Position numbers and translations under genes: made by a program | Shown here: in pieces, positions 34,361 to 43,211 of the stretch | Numbering within the stretch: the first letter of the stretch is position 1 | How the letters are laid out: each line of letters starts with the position of its first letter | The notes under the pieces: generated by a model | Seen by the model: only the letters and a program-made list of their open reading frames with translations | What the model was told of the DNA's origin: nothing | Database searches by the model: none | Assembly (NCBI GenBank): GCA_965228005.1 | Contig: CBDDGV010000003.1 | Span: forward strand, 1-64,000 | Direction: 5' to 3' | Length of the DNA stretch: 64,000 nucleotides | Origin: JBCCXZ01 sp965228005 | GTDB taxonomy: Bacteria; Planctomycetota; Planctomycetia; Pirellulales; Lacipirellulaceae

Positions 34361-35344
34361 ATGCTCAGCTACCTTGCGCGGCGACTTGCGATTGGGCTAT
34401 TCACGCTGCTGCTGATCACGTTCGTGGTCTACGCTCTGATCCGGCACATGCCGGGGACGCCGCTGACGACCGACCCGGCGATGATGGACCCCAGCAAGCA
34501 GTTGTCGCTTGATGAGATCGACCGCCTGAACAAGCTCTACGGGCTCGACAAGCCCTGGTACATCGCCTACTTCCGCTGGCTGGGCAACGTATTGACGCTC
34601 GACCTCGGTCGTTCGATCAGCCAGAACAACGAACCGGTGACGGGTTTGATTGCCAGCCGCGTGCCGGCGACGCTGCTCCTGTCGGTCTCTTCGTTGTTCC
34701 TCGCCTACCTGCTTTCGATTCCACTGGGGGTCTGGTCCACCGCCCACGCCGGCACCACGCGGGAAAGGGTCGTCGGGACCTTGCTGTACATGCTGTATTC
34801 GCTGCCTTCGTTTGTGGCGGCCCTCTTTCTGCAGATTGTTCTTGCTGTGCAACTCGGTTGGCTGCCGCTGTTTGGGATGACGAGCGACGGGTTCGAGGAC
34901 ATGTCGCTCATCGAGAAGACGGTCGATCTGCTCAAGCACGCGGCTATGCCGATCGCGTGTTTCACATACGGGAGCCTGGCGTACTACGCGAGGTTTATCC
35001 GCGCGAACATGCAGGAGGTCGTGCGTCAGGACTACATCCGCACGGCTTACGCGAAGGGCCTCACTCCGCGCCGCGTGTTGTGGGACCACGCCTTCCGGAA
35101 CACGCTCGTGCCGCTCGTGACGCTGATTGGGCTGACCCTTCCCACGCTCTTGAGCGGAAGCGTGATCCTCGAACAGATCTTCACCTGGCCCGGCATGGGG
35201 AGGCTGTTCTTCGATTCGATCGGCAGGAGAGACTACGACACGATCATGGGGCTTACGCTCGTGTTCTCGGTGCTGACCCTTGCGGGCCAACTCCTGGCGG
35301 ACTTCCTCTACGCGGTAGTCGACCCGAGGGTGACGTACGAGTGA
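34361..35344 (+). CDS. Oligopeptide ABC transporter permease, OppB type
   Basis: A 327-residue inner-membrane permease of the OppB/DppB class with six membrane segments. The N-terminal MLSYLARRLAIGLFTLLLIT and the cytoplasmic EAA loop (YIRTAYAKGLTPRRVLWDHAFRNTLVPL) that docks to the ATPase are diagnostic, and a FTWPGMGRLFFDSIGRRDY stretch follows. Its stop overlaps the start of the OppC gene (GTGA), so translation is coupled. It transports peptides delivered by the upstream lipoprotein. Confidence 0.95.
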   Translation: MLSYLARRLAIGLFTLLLITFVVYALIRHMPGTPLTTDPAMMDPSKQLSLDEIDRLNKLYGLDKPWYIAYFRWLGNVLTLDLGRSISQNNEPVTGLIASRVPATLLLSVSSLFLAYLLSIPLGVWSTAHAGTTRERVVGTLLYMLYSLPSFVAALFLQIVLAVQLGWLPLFGMTSDGFEDMSLIEKTVDLLKHAAMPIACFTYGSLAYYARFIRANMQEVVRQDYIRTAYAKGLTPRRVLWDHAFRNTLVPLVTLIGLTLPTLLSGSVILEQIFTWPGMGRLFFDSIGRRDYDTIMGLTLVFSVLTLAGQLLADFLYAVVDPRVTYE

Positions 35345-36510
35345 ATTCCGAAACGCAACCAGCAGACATCCCGGAGGAGCCGCAAGGCTCCGGTCGAGTT
35401 AGCCAGGGTTTCTGGTCGGAAGCCTGGAGCCGATTCCGGTCGCGGAAGCTCGGGATGATTGCCCTTGGTTTTGTAGGGGTACTCTTCCTCATCGCCCTGT
35501 GCGCACCGATCATTGTGGGTACCAAGCCCATAGTTTGTGGCTTCAAGGGCGGGGTCTACTTTCCGTTTATGGGGTACTACCGAACTGCGTGGGAGAACCC
35601 CGTCTTCCGCCGAGACGGGTTCCGACGCAACGCTTACCCCTGGCACTTGCACGACAAAGACCCGGAGAGCTGGGCGGTCTGGCCGTTGATCTACCAGGAC
35701 CCTTACCGTCGTGTCACCCAGCGTGACTGGGGGTTCCGCGACCGCAAGACGCGTCAGTGGACGTTCGCGCCCGGCTGGGAAGATCGGGAACCGAATCCCG
35801 CCGGGGTAGAAGGCGCACCAAGCGGTACCAACCTCTTCGGCACGAATCAGCAGGGCGTCGACGTGTTTGCCCAGATGGTGCACGGCACGCAGGTGGCGTT
35901 GAGCGTCGGCTTCATTTCGATGGGGATTGCCTCCACGATCGGGATCACGATCGGAGCGCTCGCCGGCTATCTTGGTGGTTGGGCCGACATCCTGCTCAGC
36001 CGGCTGATCGAATTGGTGATGTGTATCCCGACTCTCGTGCTGATCTTGGCCTTGGTGGCGATGCTGGACGAGGTCTCGAATTTCCACTTGATGGCGATCG
36101 TAGGCGTGACCAGCTGGACAAGCATCGCCCGGTTGACGCGTGCGGAGTTTTTGAAGCTGAAGCAGATGGAGTTTGTGACCGCGGCCCGGGCCCTCGGGGC
36201 GAGCCCGACCCGGATCATGTCGCGGCACGTGCTGCGCAACGCCTTGGCGCCGGTGCTGGTGCCGATCACCTTCGGCATCGCCGCGGCGATCTTGATCGAG
36301 AGCGGATTGAGTTACCTCGGCTTCGGGGCGTCGCCCCCCAACCCGAGCTGGGGGACGCTGCTGCGATCGGGGCGGAACACGATTCAGCAAACGTGGTGGC
36401 TGATCGTGTTCCCGGGGACCGCGATTTTTCTCACGGTGCTCGCTTACAATCTGATCGGCGAGGGGCTGCAGGAAGCGACCGACCCGCGGCTCCGCCAGGA
36501 CAGCCACTGA
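35341..36510 (+). CDS. Oligopeptide ABC transporter permease, OppC type, with long periplasmic insert
   Basis: A 389-residue permease of the OppC/DppC class. The start is GTG at 35341, overlapping the oppB-type stop. The first membrane segment (about 36-57) is followed by about 110 extra residues before the conserved FGTNQQGVDVFAQMVHGTQVAL; ordinary OppC has only about 20-30 there, so a large periplasmic loop is inserted. The EAA loop is FVTAARALGASPTRIMSRHVLRN. It forms the pore with the OppB-type partner. Confidence 0.93.
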   Translation: MNSETQPADIPEEPQGSGRVSQGFWSEAWSRFRSRKLGMIALGFVGVLFLIALCAPIIVGTKPIVCGFKGGVYFPFMGYYRTAWENPVFRRDGFRRNAYPWHLHDKDPESWAVWPLIYQDPYRRVTQRDWGFRDRKTRQWTFAPGWEDREPNPAGVEGAPSGTNLFGTNQQGVDVFAQMVHGTQVALSVGFISMGIASTIGITIGALAGYLGGWADILLSRLIELVMCIPTLVLILALVAMLDEVSNFHLMAIVGVTSWTSIARLTRAEFLKLKQMEFVTAARALGASPTRIMSRHVLRNALAPVLVPITFGIAAAILIESGLSYLGFGASPPNPSWGTLLRSGRNTIQQTWWLIVFPGTAIFLTVLAYNLIGEGLQEATDPRLRQDSH

Positions 36511-36526
36511 GACACTAGCTTGAGGA

Positions 36527-36545
36527 GCCCCGCCGCCAGCGGGGC
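36527..36545. repeat. GC-rich hairpin between permease and ATPase genes
   Basis: GCCCCGC and GCGGGGC form a 7-base-pair stem with a 5-base loop in the 50-base gap. No T-run follows; a repeat or messenger-processing site is possible. Confidence 0.45.
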
Positions 36546-36560
36546 GGCGAGGATCACTTC

Positions 36561-38426
36561 ATGAGCGCGACCCAACCGGTGCTGGAGATCGACGACCTCC
36601 GCACGCACTTCCACACCGACGAAGGAGTCGTCCGCGCGGTCGACGGCGTGACGCTCCGGATCGATGTCGGCCACACACTGGGCATCGTCGGCGAGAGCGG
36701 GTCGGGCAAGTCGGTCACCTCGCTCTCGGTAATGCGGTTGCTGGCGCCCTCGGCGGAAATCGTCTCGGGGAAGATCGCGCTGCTCGGCAAAGACGTGGTG
36801 GGGTTGCCTCCGGCAGAGATGCGGAGCGTCCGCGGCAAGGAAGTCAGCATGATCTTCCAGGAGCCGATGACCTCTCTGAATCCCGTGTTCACGGTCGGTG
36901 CGCAGGTGATGGAAGCGCTGATGCTGCACGAGAGCATGACCAAAGCGGAGGCGCGGGAGCGGACGATCGAGCTGTTCGAGGAAGTCGGCATCCCCGAGCC
37001 TGCGCAGCGGGTCGATTCCTACCCGCACCAGATGTCGGGGGGGCAGAAGCAGCGCGTCATGATCGCGATGGCGTTGTCGTGCAACCCTAAGCTGCTCATC
37101 GCGGATGAACCGACGACGGCTTTGGACGTGACGATCCAAGCCCAGATCCTCGACATGCTGCGCGAGCTGCGCGACAAGCGGGGGATGGCCATCCTGTTCA
37201 TCACGCACGACCTCGGCGTGATCGCCGAGATTGCCGACGAGGTGCTCGTGATGTACCGGGGCGAGATGGTCGAATCCGGCAAGGTGCTGGACATCTTTGA
37301 GAAACCTCAGCACCCGTACACGAAGGGGCTGCTGGCGTGCCGGCCCAGGCTGGAGACAACGTACCGGCTGCTGCCCACGGTCGACGATTTCATGGAGACC
37401 CGGGAGGTCGACGGCCGGGTTGAGGTGATCGAGAAGCAGCTCGATGCGGCCCGGCTCAACGAGCTAGCCACCACCGGTCGCGGCCGGCTATTGCACCCGA
37501 AGCCTGAACTCGAAGCGATGGGCCACCCGTGGGATGCGACCCCGCGGGAGGCCGACACGACCGCCGTCGAGGAGGGCGCGCAGCCGCTGCTTCAAGTAGA
37601 AGACTTGAAGGTTTACTTCCCTGTGAGACGAGGGGTGTTCAGCCGGGTGGTCGACCACGTGCGTGCGGTCGACGGCGTCAGCTTCCGCGTGTACCGGGGG
37701 CAGACGCTGGGTCTCGTTGGCGAGTCGGGTTGCGGCAAGACCACGACGGGCCGCGCCTTGCTGCGGTTGATCGAACCGACCGAGGGCCGCGTCCACTTCG
37801 CGGGGCAGGACGTGCGGTCGTTGGATCGGGCCGCGCTCCGCAAGATGCGCAGCCGCATGCAGATCATCTTCCAAGACCCTTATGGTTCGCTGAACCCGCG
37901 GATGACGATCGAGTCGGCGGTTACCGAGCCGATGGTCATCCAGGGTATTGGCGAGAACCGGGCCGAACGCCGGGAGCGTGCCGCCGGGCTGTTGGAGGAG
38001 GTGGGCATGTCTGCCGAACACCTCCGCCGCTACCCGCACGAGTTCTCGGGAGGGCAGCGGCAGCGGATCTGCATCGCCCGAGCGATCGCGGTCGAACCGG
38101 AGTTCATCGTTTGCGACGAATCGGTCTCCGCGCTCGACGTCTCGGTCCAGGCACAGGTGCTCAACCTGCTCAAGCGTCTGCAGGAGACCCGGGGGCTCAC
38201 CTACATCTTCATCAGCCATGACCTGAGCGTGGTAAAGTTCATGGCCGACATGATGGCCGTGATGAACGCGGGCCGAATCGTAGAGTTCGGCCCCTCGGAG
38301 GCGATCTACACCGACCCGCAGGAAGACTACACCCGGCGGCTGATCGGTGCGACTCCCAAGGACGACCTCGATCACATCCGGGCCGTCGTCGAGAAGCGGC
38401 GGAAGCTCCGCGAGAGTGGACCCTGA
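36561..38426 (+). CDS. Fused OppD-OppF peptide transporter ATPase
   Basis: A 621-residue protein joining the two ATPases of a peptide transporter. Domain 1: Walker A GESGSGKS at 44-51, signature MSGGQKQRV, Walker B LLIADEPTTALD, then the OppD-type C-terminal HPYTKGLLACRP. Domain 2: Walker A GESGCGKTT near 390-400, signature FSGGQRQRI, Walker B FIVCDESVSALD. Both sites look intact, although the second has DES where DEP is usual. ATP hydrolysis drives import of peptides. It ends the operon that starts at 32347. Confidence 0.95.
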   Translation: MSATQPVLEIDDLRTHFHTDEGVVRAVDGVTLRIDVGHTLGIVGESGSGKSVTSLSVMRLLAPSAEIVSGKIALLGKDVVGLPPAEMRSVRGKEVSMIFQEPMTSLNPVFTVGAQVMEALMLHESMTKAEARERTIELFEEVGIPEPAQRVDSYPHQMSGGQKQRVMIAMALSCNPKLLIADEPTTALDVTIQAQILDMLRELRDKRGMAILFITHDLGVIAEIADEVLVMYRGEMVESGKVLDIFEKPQHPYTKGLLACRPRLETTYRLLPTVDDFMETREVDGRVEVIEKQLDAARLNELATTGRGRLLHPKPELEAMGHPWDATPREADTTAVEEGAQPLLQVEDLKVYFPVRRGVFSRVVDHVRAVDGVSFRVYRGQTLGLVGESGCGKTTTGRALLRLIEPTEGRVHFAGQDVRSLDRAALRKMRSRMQIIFQDPYGSLNPRMTIESAVTEPMVIQGIGENRAERRERAAGLLEEVGMSAEHLRRYPHEFSGGQRQRICIARAIAVEPEFIVCDESVSALDVSVQAQVLNLLKRLQETRGLTYIFISHDLSVVKFMADMMAVMNAGRIVEFGPSEAIYTDPQEDYTRRLIGATPKDDLDHIRAVVEKRRKLRESGP

Positions 38427-38476
38427 TGTGAAGCCGGCCACAGACCGCCGGCCGCTGCTTCTGCCATGCTTGATGC

Positions 38477-39523
38477 GTGAGCGGTATCGGCATCCCCAGC
38501 AACGACCCCAAAAAAGGCGGGCCGGTTCGAAACCACCGATCCATCAAGTCGGTGGTCGCGCTGCTGGCTGTGGTTGCGATCGCTTGGTCCGGTTCGTCGA
38601 TCTGGGAGCAATGGCCAGCAGGCGGGCCTACTCCATCCTTGGTCGTCCGCGGAGACTCCGGGTCAGGGTTCGACTGGAGCAACCCGCTGATACCGCGTGA
38701 GCAAGTGATGTCCGGCGGACCGCCGAAGGACGGGATCCCGGCGTTGACCGATCCGGCGATGCTCCCCGCTGCGGAAGCAGATTACTTGGAGGCCGAGGAC
38801 CGGGTCATCGGTGTAGTTGTAGGCGGAGGGGCCCGTGCTTACCCGCTGAGGGTGATGGATTGGCACGAGATTGTGAACGACGAAGCGGCCGGCCAGCCGT
38901 TTGCGGTTACTTACTGCCCGCTCTGCGACTCGGCGGTAGTTTTCGACCGGCTGGTCGGCAACCGTGTCGTCGAGTTCGGCGTCTCAGGCCTGCTCTACAA
39001 CAGCAACGTGTTGATGTTCGATCGATGCGCGGACGCGGACGAGGGGTTGTGGTCGCAGATGTACGGCAAGGCCGTTGCCGGAGAAGACAGCGGCACGCGG
39101 CTACGTCGGCTGCCGCTGACCATGACCACCTGGGCTGCCTGGGTCGCAAAGCACCCGAACAGCTTAGTGCTGTCGTTGGAGACGGGGCGACAACGCAACT
39201 ACAACCGTCGCCCTTATGCGGGCTACATGTCGAACCCGAGGCTGATGTTCCCGGTCGAGCCGCTCGACCCGCGATTGGCCGCGAAAGAGCCGGTGATTGG
39301 CGTAGTCTCGAACGGACAAGCCCGGGCTTACCCGGTGAATGCCGTGCAGAAGGAACCAGAGTGCCGGGTAACCGAGGTGGTGGGCGGCGCCCCGATCACC
39401 GTCGTTTACGAAGACGGATCCCTAAGGATCGAATCGGACTCGGAAAGCGTTGAGTGGGTCTACTCGTTCTGGTTCGCTTGGGCCGCGTTCCATCCCGAAA
39501 CGACGGTGTTCGGTCAGCAGTGA
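38477..39523 (+). CDS. DUF3179 domain protein, exported or membrane-anchored
   Basis: A 348-residue protein with one N-terminal hydrophobic segment (about 26-42) and then the DUF3179 domain: FAVTYCPLCDSAVVFDR, VEFGVSGLLYNSNVLMFDR, LWSQMYGKAVAG. Two Cys in the CPLC motif suggest metal or thiol chemistry. The family is widespread in planctomycetes and archaea and has no settled function. It starts with GTG at 38477, 50 bases after the transporter operon. Confidence 0.87.
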   Translation: MSGIGIPSNDPKKGGPVRNHRSIKSVVALLAVVAIAWSGSSIWEQWPAGGPTPSLVVRGDSGSGFDWSNPLIPREQVMSGGPPKDGIPALTDPAMLPAAEADYLEAEDRVIGVVVGGGARAYPLRVMDWHEIVNDEAAGQPFAVTYCPLCDSAVVFDRLVGNRVVEFGVSGLLYNSNVLMFDRCADADEGLWSQMYGKAVAGEDSGTRLRRLPLTMTTWAAWVAKHPNSLVLSLETGRQRNYNRRPYAGYMSNPRLMFPVEPLDPRLAAKEPVIGVVSNGQARAYPVNAVQKEPECRVTEVVGGAPITVVYEDGSLRIESDSESVEWVYSFWFAWAAFHPETTVFGQQ

Positions 39524-39742
39524 ATCAAAAAGGACCGCAACGGGGCGGGGAGCCCGAGGGGACAGGGGCTCCCGCGCCTCGCTGCGGCCTAACGGAGGTT
39601 CCGCCAGCAACTAACGCAAGCGGCGTGCCAGAGCGGCGCCGCGGCTTTTTTCGGGCGAGAAGACGAGCAGCGCAGACGGCCGAAGGTTGAATCCACGCAA
39701 CGAGCGAGGCAAAACGGCCTCGCGTTCCTCTGCCGAACAGCG

Positions 39743-41080
39743 TCAGGCTACCCCGAGCAGGTTCTGAAGCTGCTCGATCAGTTCCGACGCATCCTCCGAC
39801 AAAGGGCACACGCTGCTCACGCCCTCGGAGAGGTCTTTGATCTGGCAGTTGCCTGCGGCGAACTCGTCGCCCCCGATGATCAGAGCGGCGCGGAACCCGC
39901 GCTTGTCGGCGTATTGCAGCTGCTTGCCGAGCTTCTTGGCCTCCGGGTAGACCTCCACACGGAGACCCGCTTGCCGCAGCTTCGCGGCGATCGACAGGTA
40001 GTCGTTCGTGCGGTCTTTGTCGAACAGCGGCACGAACACGTCTGCTGCAGGCGGGGTCTTGGGTGTGAGCTCCAGCTGACCCATGGCATCCAGTAGTCGG
40101 TCCAGCCCGAGCGATGCGCCGATTCCAGGGAGCTGCTGCTTGGTGAAGAGTTCTGCGAGGTTGTCGTACCGTCCGCCGCTGGCAACGCTCCCGATCGAGG
40201 GGAGTCGGTCGAGCGTGGTTTCGATGACCGTTCCCGTGTAGTAGTCCAGGCCGCGTGCGATGGAGGCGTCCAATTTGAGGTTGTCTGCAGGCACGCCGCC
40301 GGCTCGGCACGTGGCGAGCAGTTCCTTCAACTGTGCGACGCCCTGTTCGCCGACCTCGCTGCCTTCTACGAGTGGGCTGAGTTGCTGGATCACTGCTGCG
40401 TCGTCGCCTTGGACCGACGACAACTCGAGGAGCTTCTCGGTTTGAGAGCCGGCGGCCCCGGCCGTGCTGGCGAGTTCTTCGGCGACCTTCTCCGGTCCGA
40501 TCTTGCCAAGCTTGTCGAGTGCCCGGAGCACCGCGGCGCTCTGCTCCGCGAGGCCGAGGTTTTCGAGCACCCCGTTGAGCACCATGCGGTTGTTTACGCT
40601 GATGGTGAACTCTTGGATGCCGATGGCAGTCAGCAGATCATTGACGACAAGCACCATCTCGGCGTCCGCGACCGGGCTCTTGGTGCCGATCGTGTCGAAG
40701 TCGCACTGCATGAACTCGCGGAACCGACCGGCTTGGGTGTTCTCGCCGCGCCAGACAGTCGCGATGTGGTACCGCTTGAAGGGCGTGCCGAGTGTTTGGA
40801 TGTGCTGCGCCACGAACCTCGCCAGCGGCACGGTGAGATCGAACCGCATGCCGACGGGGCGCCCGCCCGCGTCCTCGAAGCGGTACATCTGCTTGTCGGT
40901 CTCGTCGCTGCCCTTGCCGGTGAGGACTTCTAGGTGCTCGAGCGCCGGCGTGTCGATGGCCGCGAATCCGTAGGACTTGTAGACGCGCTTCGCGGTATCG
41001 ATGAGCGCCTCGCGGGCGGCCATCGCCTCGGGGAGGTAATCGCGGAAGCCCTTCAGCGTTCTGGGAGTGATCAGCGCCAT
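39743..41080 (-). CDS. hisS: Histidyl-tRNA synthetase
   Basis: A 445-residue class II synthetase that charges tRNA-His. It shows the N-terminal TPRTLKGFRDYLPEAM, motif 2 region (MYRFEDAGGRPVGMRFDLTVPLARFVA), ARGLDYYTGTVIE, and the C-terminal anticodon-binding domain (about 350-440, ending LIEQLQNLLGVA). Length is normal. It stands on the minus strand between two unrelated genes. No nearby partner suggests the HisZ paralogue, and tRNA-charging motifs are intact. Confidence 0.96.
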   Translation of the reverse strand: MALITPRTLKGFRDYLPEAMAAREALIDTAKRVYKSYGFAAIDTPALEHLEVLTGKGSDETDKQMYRFEDAGGRPVGMRFDLTVPLARFVAQHIQTLGTPFKRYHIATVWRGENTQAGRFREFMQCDFDTIGTKSPVADAEMVLVVNDLLTAIGIQEFTISVNNRMVLNGVLENLGLAEQSAAVLRALDKLGKIGPEKVAEELASTAGAAGSQTEKLLELSSVQGDDAAVIQQLSPLVEGSEVGEQGVAQLKELLATCRAGGVPADNLKLDASIARGLDYYTGTVIETTLDRLPSIGSVASGGRYDNLAELFTKQQLPGIGASLGLDRLLDAMGQLELTPKTPPAADVFVPLFDKDRTNDYLSIAAKLRQAGLRVEVYPEAKKLGKQLQYADKRGFRAALIIGGDEFAAGNCQIKDLSEGVSSVCPLSEDASELIEQLQNLLGVA

Positions 41081-41156
41081 AGCGGTGCTATTGAGACGGT
41101 GTGCGGCGGCGCAGAGATTACGTGGCAGTCAGAGCGACCGGGCGTCGGAGGCAGGC

Positions 41157-41600
41157 CTAAGCAAGTACCGGCAGGACCTCGGGCTTCCGGCTGCGGATCG
41201 ATTCGTTCTTCTTCTGATACACCGCTTCGTTGTACTCCCAGACCTGCTCGGGGGTTTCCAAGTAGAACTCGTAGGTCCACTCGTCGTCGTACTCGCAGTT
41301 GTCGGTGGTGTAGTCGCGGCAGATCTGGGGGCGGGTTTCGTAGATGCCGCAGCGGTTGTCCGGCAGGAGGTGTTTGCACGTGGTGTGGACGAGCAGGTAC
41401 CAGTCGTCGTCCTCCTTAAAGACACTCGCACGGTCGTGCAGCAGGAACCAGCGGATGTACTCGAGTTCTTCAAAAGACTCGGGCGTCTCGATCGGCATCG
41501 CGAAGTACTTGCAGCACTTTGCGGTGCAGTGCTCGCAGAGGTTGCCGCCGGGCGGGAGGTCTTCGCGTCGGATCTTCTTGGCGCCGAAGGGAGTCGACAT
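41157..41600 (-). CDS. YkgJ-family cysteine cluster protein
   Basis: A 147-residue protein with the YkgJ/Fe-S-type cysteine pattern: CEHCTAKCCKYF near the N-terminus and CKHLLPDNRCGIYETRPQICRDY, then DNC. These cysteines are thought to bind a zinc or iron-sulfur centre. Function is unknown. It starts 57 bases upstream of hisS on the same strand and may be cotranscribed with it. Confidence 0.85.
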   Translation of the reverse strand: MSTPFGAKKIRREDLPPGGNLCEHCTAKCCKYFAMPIETPESFEELEYIRWFLLHDRASVFKEDDDWYLLVHTTCKHLLPDNRCGIYETRPQICRDYTTDNCEYDDEWTYEFYLETPEQVWEYNEAVYQKKNESIRSRKPEVLPVLA

Positions 41601-41720
41601 GTCGTTTGCCTAGCTTCTGGTGGAAACACGCATGAGGCGGCCGCCTCCCGCTGGGCACCGCACGTTGGACACTAATCTAACAAGCCCGGTTCGCTAACTG
41701 AATGACCTGATAGGCCGATA

Positions 41721-42281
41721 TCAGTCGTGCGGCCCCGCCTTCCGCATCAGCCTCAGCACGCTCTCTTCGTCGGTGGTTTGCAGCAGTTCGTCCCTGGTGA
41801 ACCAACGGACATCGTGCGATTCGTCGCTGCAAAGCAGCGGTTCGGGGCTGCGGGCCTGCAGCAGGAATCGGAAGTCGTGGTGGTCGTGGGCCGATTCAAT
41901 CTCGCGGCCCGCGGGGTCGTTGCGGGCCGGGATACGGTGCACGTCGAGGTCGAGCGGCTCGTCCGACACCAGGGCTAAGTCTCGCAGGCCGGTCTCTTCT
42001 TCCACCTCGCGCCGAGCGACCGATGCGGGATCGGTTTGCCCGTCGCAGTGGCCGCCGGGCTGGAGCCAGCGGCCCAGCTTGACGTGGTGGACCAGCAGGC
42101 ACCGCGACCCGTCCGGGGAAAGCACCCAGGCGGAGGCCGTGATGTGCCCTGGTCGGCAGGTGCGATCGAAGCAGTCTTCGTGGTCGGAGACCAGGCCTTC
42201 AATCTCATCAGCGACCGCCCTTTCGTCGGGATGTCGCTCACGGTAGCGCCGTAGCATGTCTTGTAGGGCCAATCGGCTCAT
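41721..42281 (-). CDS. NUDIX hydrolase
   Basis: A 186-residue NUDIX-fold pyrophosphohydrolase. The box runs from G77 to L99 (GHCDGQTDPASVARREVEEET, then GL). Compared with the consensus Gx5Ex7REUxEExGU, the first Glu is replaced by Thr83, while REV, EE and G are kept, so metal binding should still be possible. Its start overlaps the stop of the lipoate ligase gene (ATGA). The substrate is not clear; the N-terminal 45 residues are extra and hold HEDCFDRTC. Confidence 0.88.
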   Translation of the reverse strand: MSRLALQDMLRRYRERHPDERAVADEIEGLVSDHEDCFDRTCRPGHITASAWVLSPDGSRCLLVHHVKLGRWLQPGGHCDGQTDPASVARREVEEETGLRDLALVSDEPLDLDVHRIPARNDPAGREIESAHDHHDFRFLLQARSPEPLLCSDESHDVRWFTRDELLQTTDEESVLRLMRKAGPHD

Positions 42282-43054
42282 GACGGCGAATGTCTCTCAG
42301 GGTCGAGTGGGTCTGTGGTTGGCTTGGAAAGCCGTCCGGCTAGGTTCCAGTTCTCGTCGGAGTACTTGGTTGCGGCAAGCGCCTCTGCCTCCCGGAGCGG
42401 CGGATCGACAAGCGGATTATCGGCAGACCACTCGGAGGCAAGGGCCCACCTGAGGTCATCTCCCGCCAGGGGGAGATTCGCAACAAAACCTTCGTGGGCC
42501 CGGTCCGCGCGGTATGCGGGGGTACGCAGCGGGTCGCCCAACCAGCGTGAGATCCGAGACAGGTCGAAGTTGTAGAGCAGAGTCCCGTGATAAAGGAACC
42601 GGCCGGCACGCATCCTGAGGGCGTTGCCCGAGACCTTGTGCTGGGTCCCGTTGGCTGAGAGTGCAAGGTCGCTGGTGCCTGCGCGACTCAGGGAGGGGAC
42701 CAGAGGCTGAAGGGCGTGGACGATCCTCCCGAGTACGTACTCGTGGGCCGAGTCGATGCCCCGTGATCGCCCGAGGATTTCCTGCGGTAAGACCACTGAG
42801 TACATCAAGCAGCCCGGGCCCGCCAAGACAACGCCCCCGCCGGACGCCCGGCGGTGAATGGGGACCCCCTCCTTCCGGCACTGCTCGGTGCGGACCTCGC
42901 TCAGCTTTGACGAGCGGCCCAGCACCACAAAGTAGGCAGGGGACTCCCAGAACCTGAGTACAGGCACGCCCGTAGCCGCGGTCCGGTCGAGTAGGGCTTC
43001 TTCTAACCCCAGATTGGCCTCCGGAGTCGGCATGGTGAGATCGAGGAGCAGCAC
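42278..43054 (-). CDS. Lipoate-protein ligase A family protein
   Basis: A 258-residue BPL/LplA-family enzyme attaching lipoate (or a related acyl) to a protein lysine. Motifs: VLRFWESPAYFVVLGRSSK, PIHRRASGGGVVLAGPGCLMYS (RRASGGG nucleotide site) and KVSGNALRM with the catalytic lysine. It could serve the E2 subunit encoded at the left of the window. It is coupled by ATGA overlap to the NUDIX gene, an unexplained but clear operon. Confidence 0.87.
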   Translation of the reverse strand: MLLLDLTMPTPEANLGLEEALLDRTAATGVPVLRFWESPAYFVVLGRSSKLSEVRTEQCRKEGVPIHRRASGGGVVLAGPGCLMYSVVLPQEILGRSRGIDSAHEYVLGRIVHALQPLVPSLSRAGTSDLALSANGTQHKVSGNALRMRAGRFLYHGTLLYNFDLSRISRWLGDPLRTPAYRADRAHEGFVANLPLAGDDLRWALASEWSADNPLVDPPLREAEALAATKYSDENWNLAGRLSKPTTDPLDPERHSPS

Positions 43055-43211
43055 GAGAGAGGTCGGGAGATGGGCCTAGGTGTTTTGGCGGGCCGGCTTC
43101 CGCGCGGGCCGACCGGCATTTAACCTGATGGCTGGGCAATCCGCCACGCAAGGGCGCGGCGGGCTCCGCTGCGGCTTGACGAGGCAATTAAACGGGACCA
43201 GAGCTTAACAG

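Noticed and set aside
39548..39652. Hairpin GGGAGCCC/GGGCTCCC and a later run of T after a CG-rich palindrome, after the DUF3179 gene
   Set aside because: The hairpin and the T-run are about 75 bases apart and the palindrome at the T-run has no loop, so no terminator is claimed.
41067..41675. A 202-codon + strand frame opposite the YkgJ gene
   Set aside because: No motif; the minus-strand cysteine pattern is decisive.
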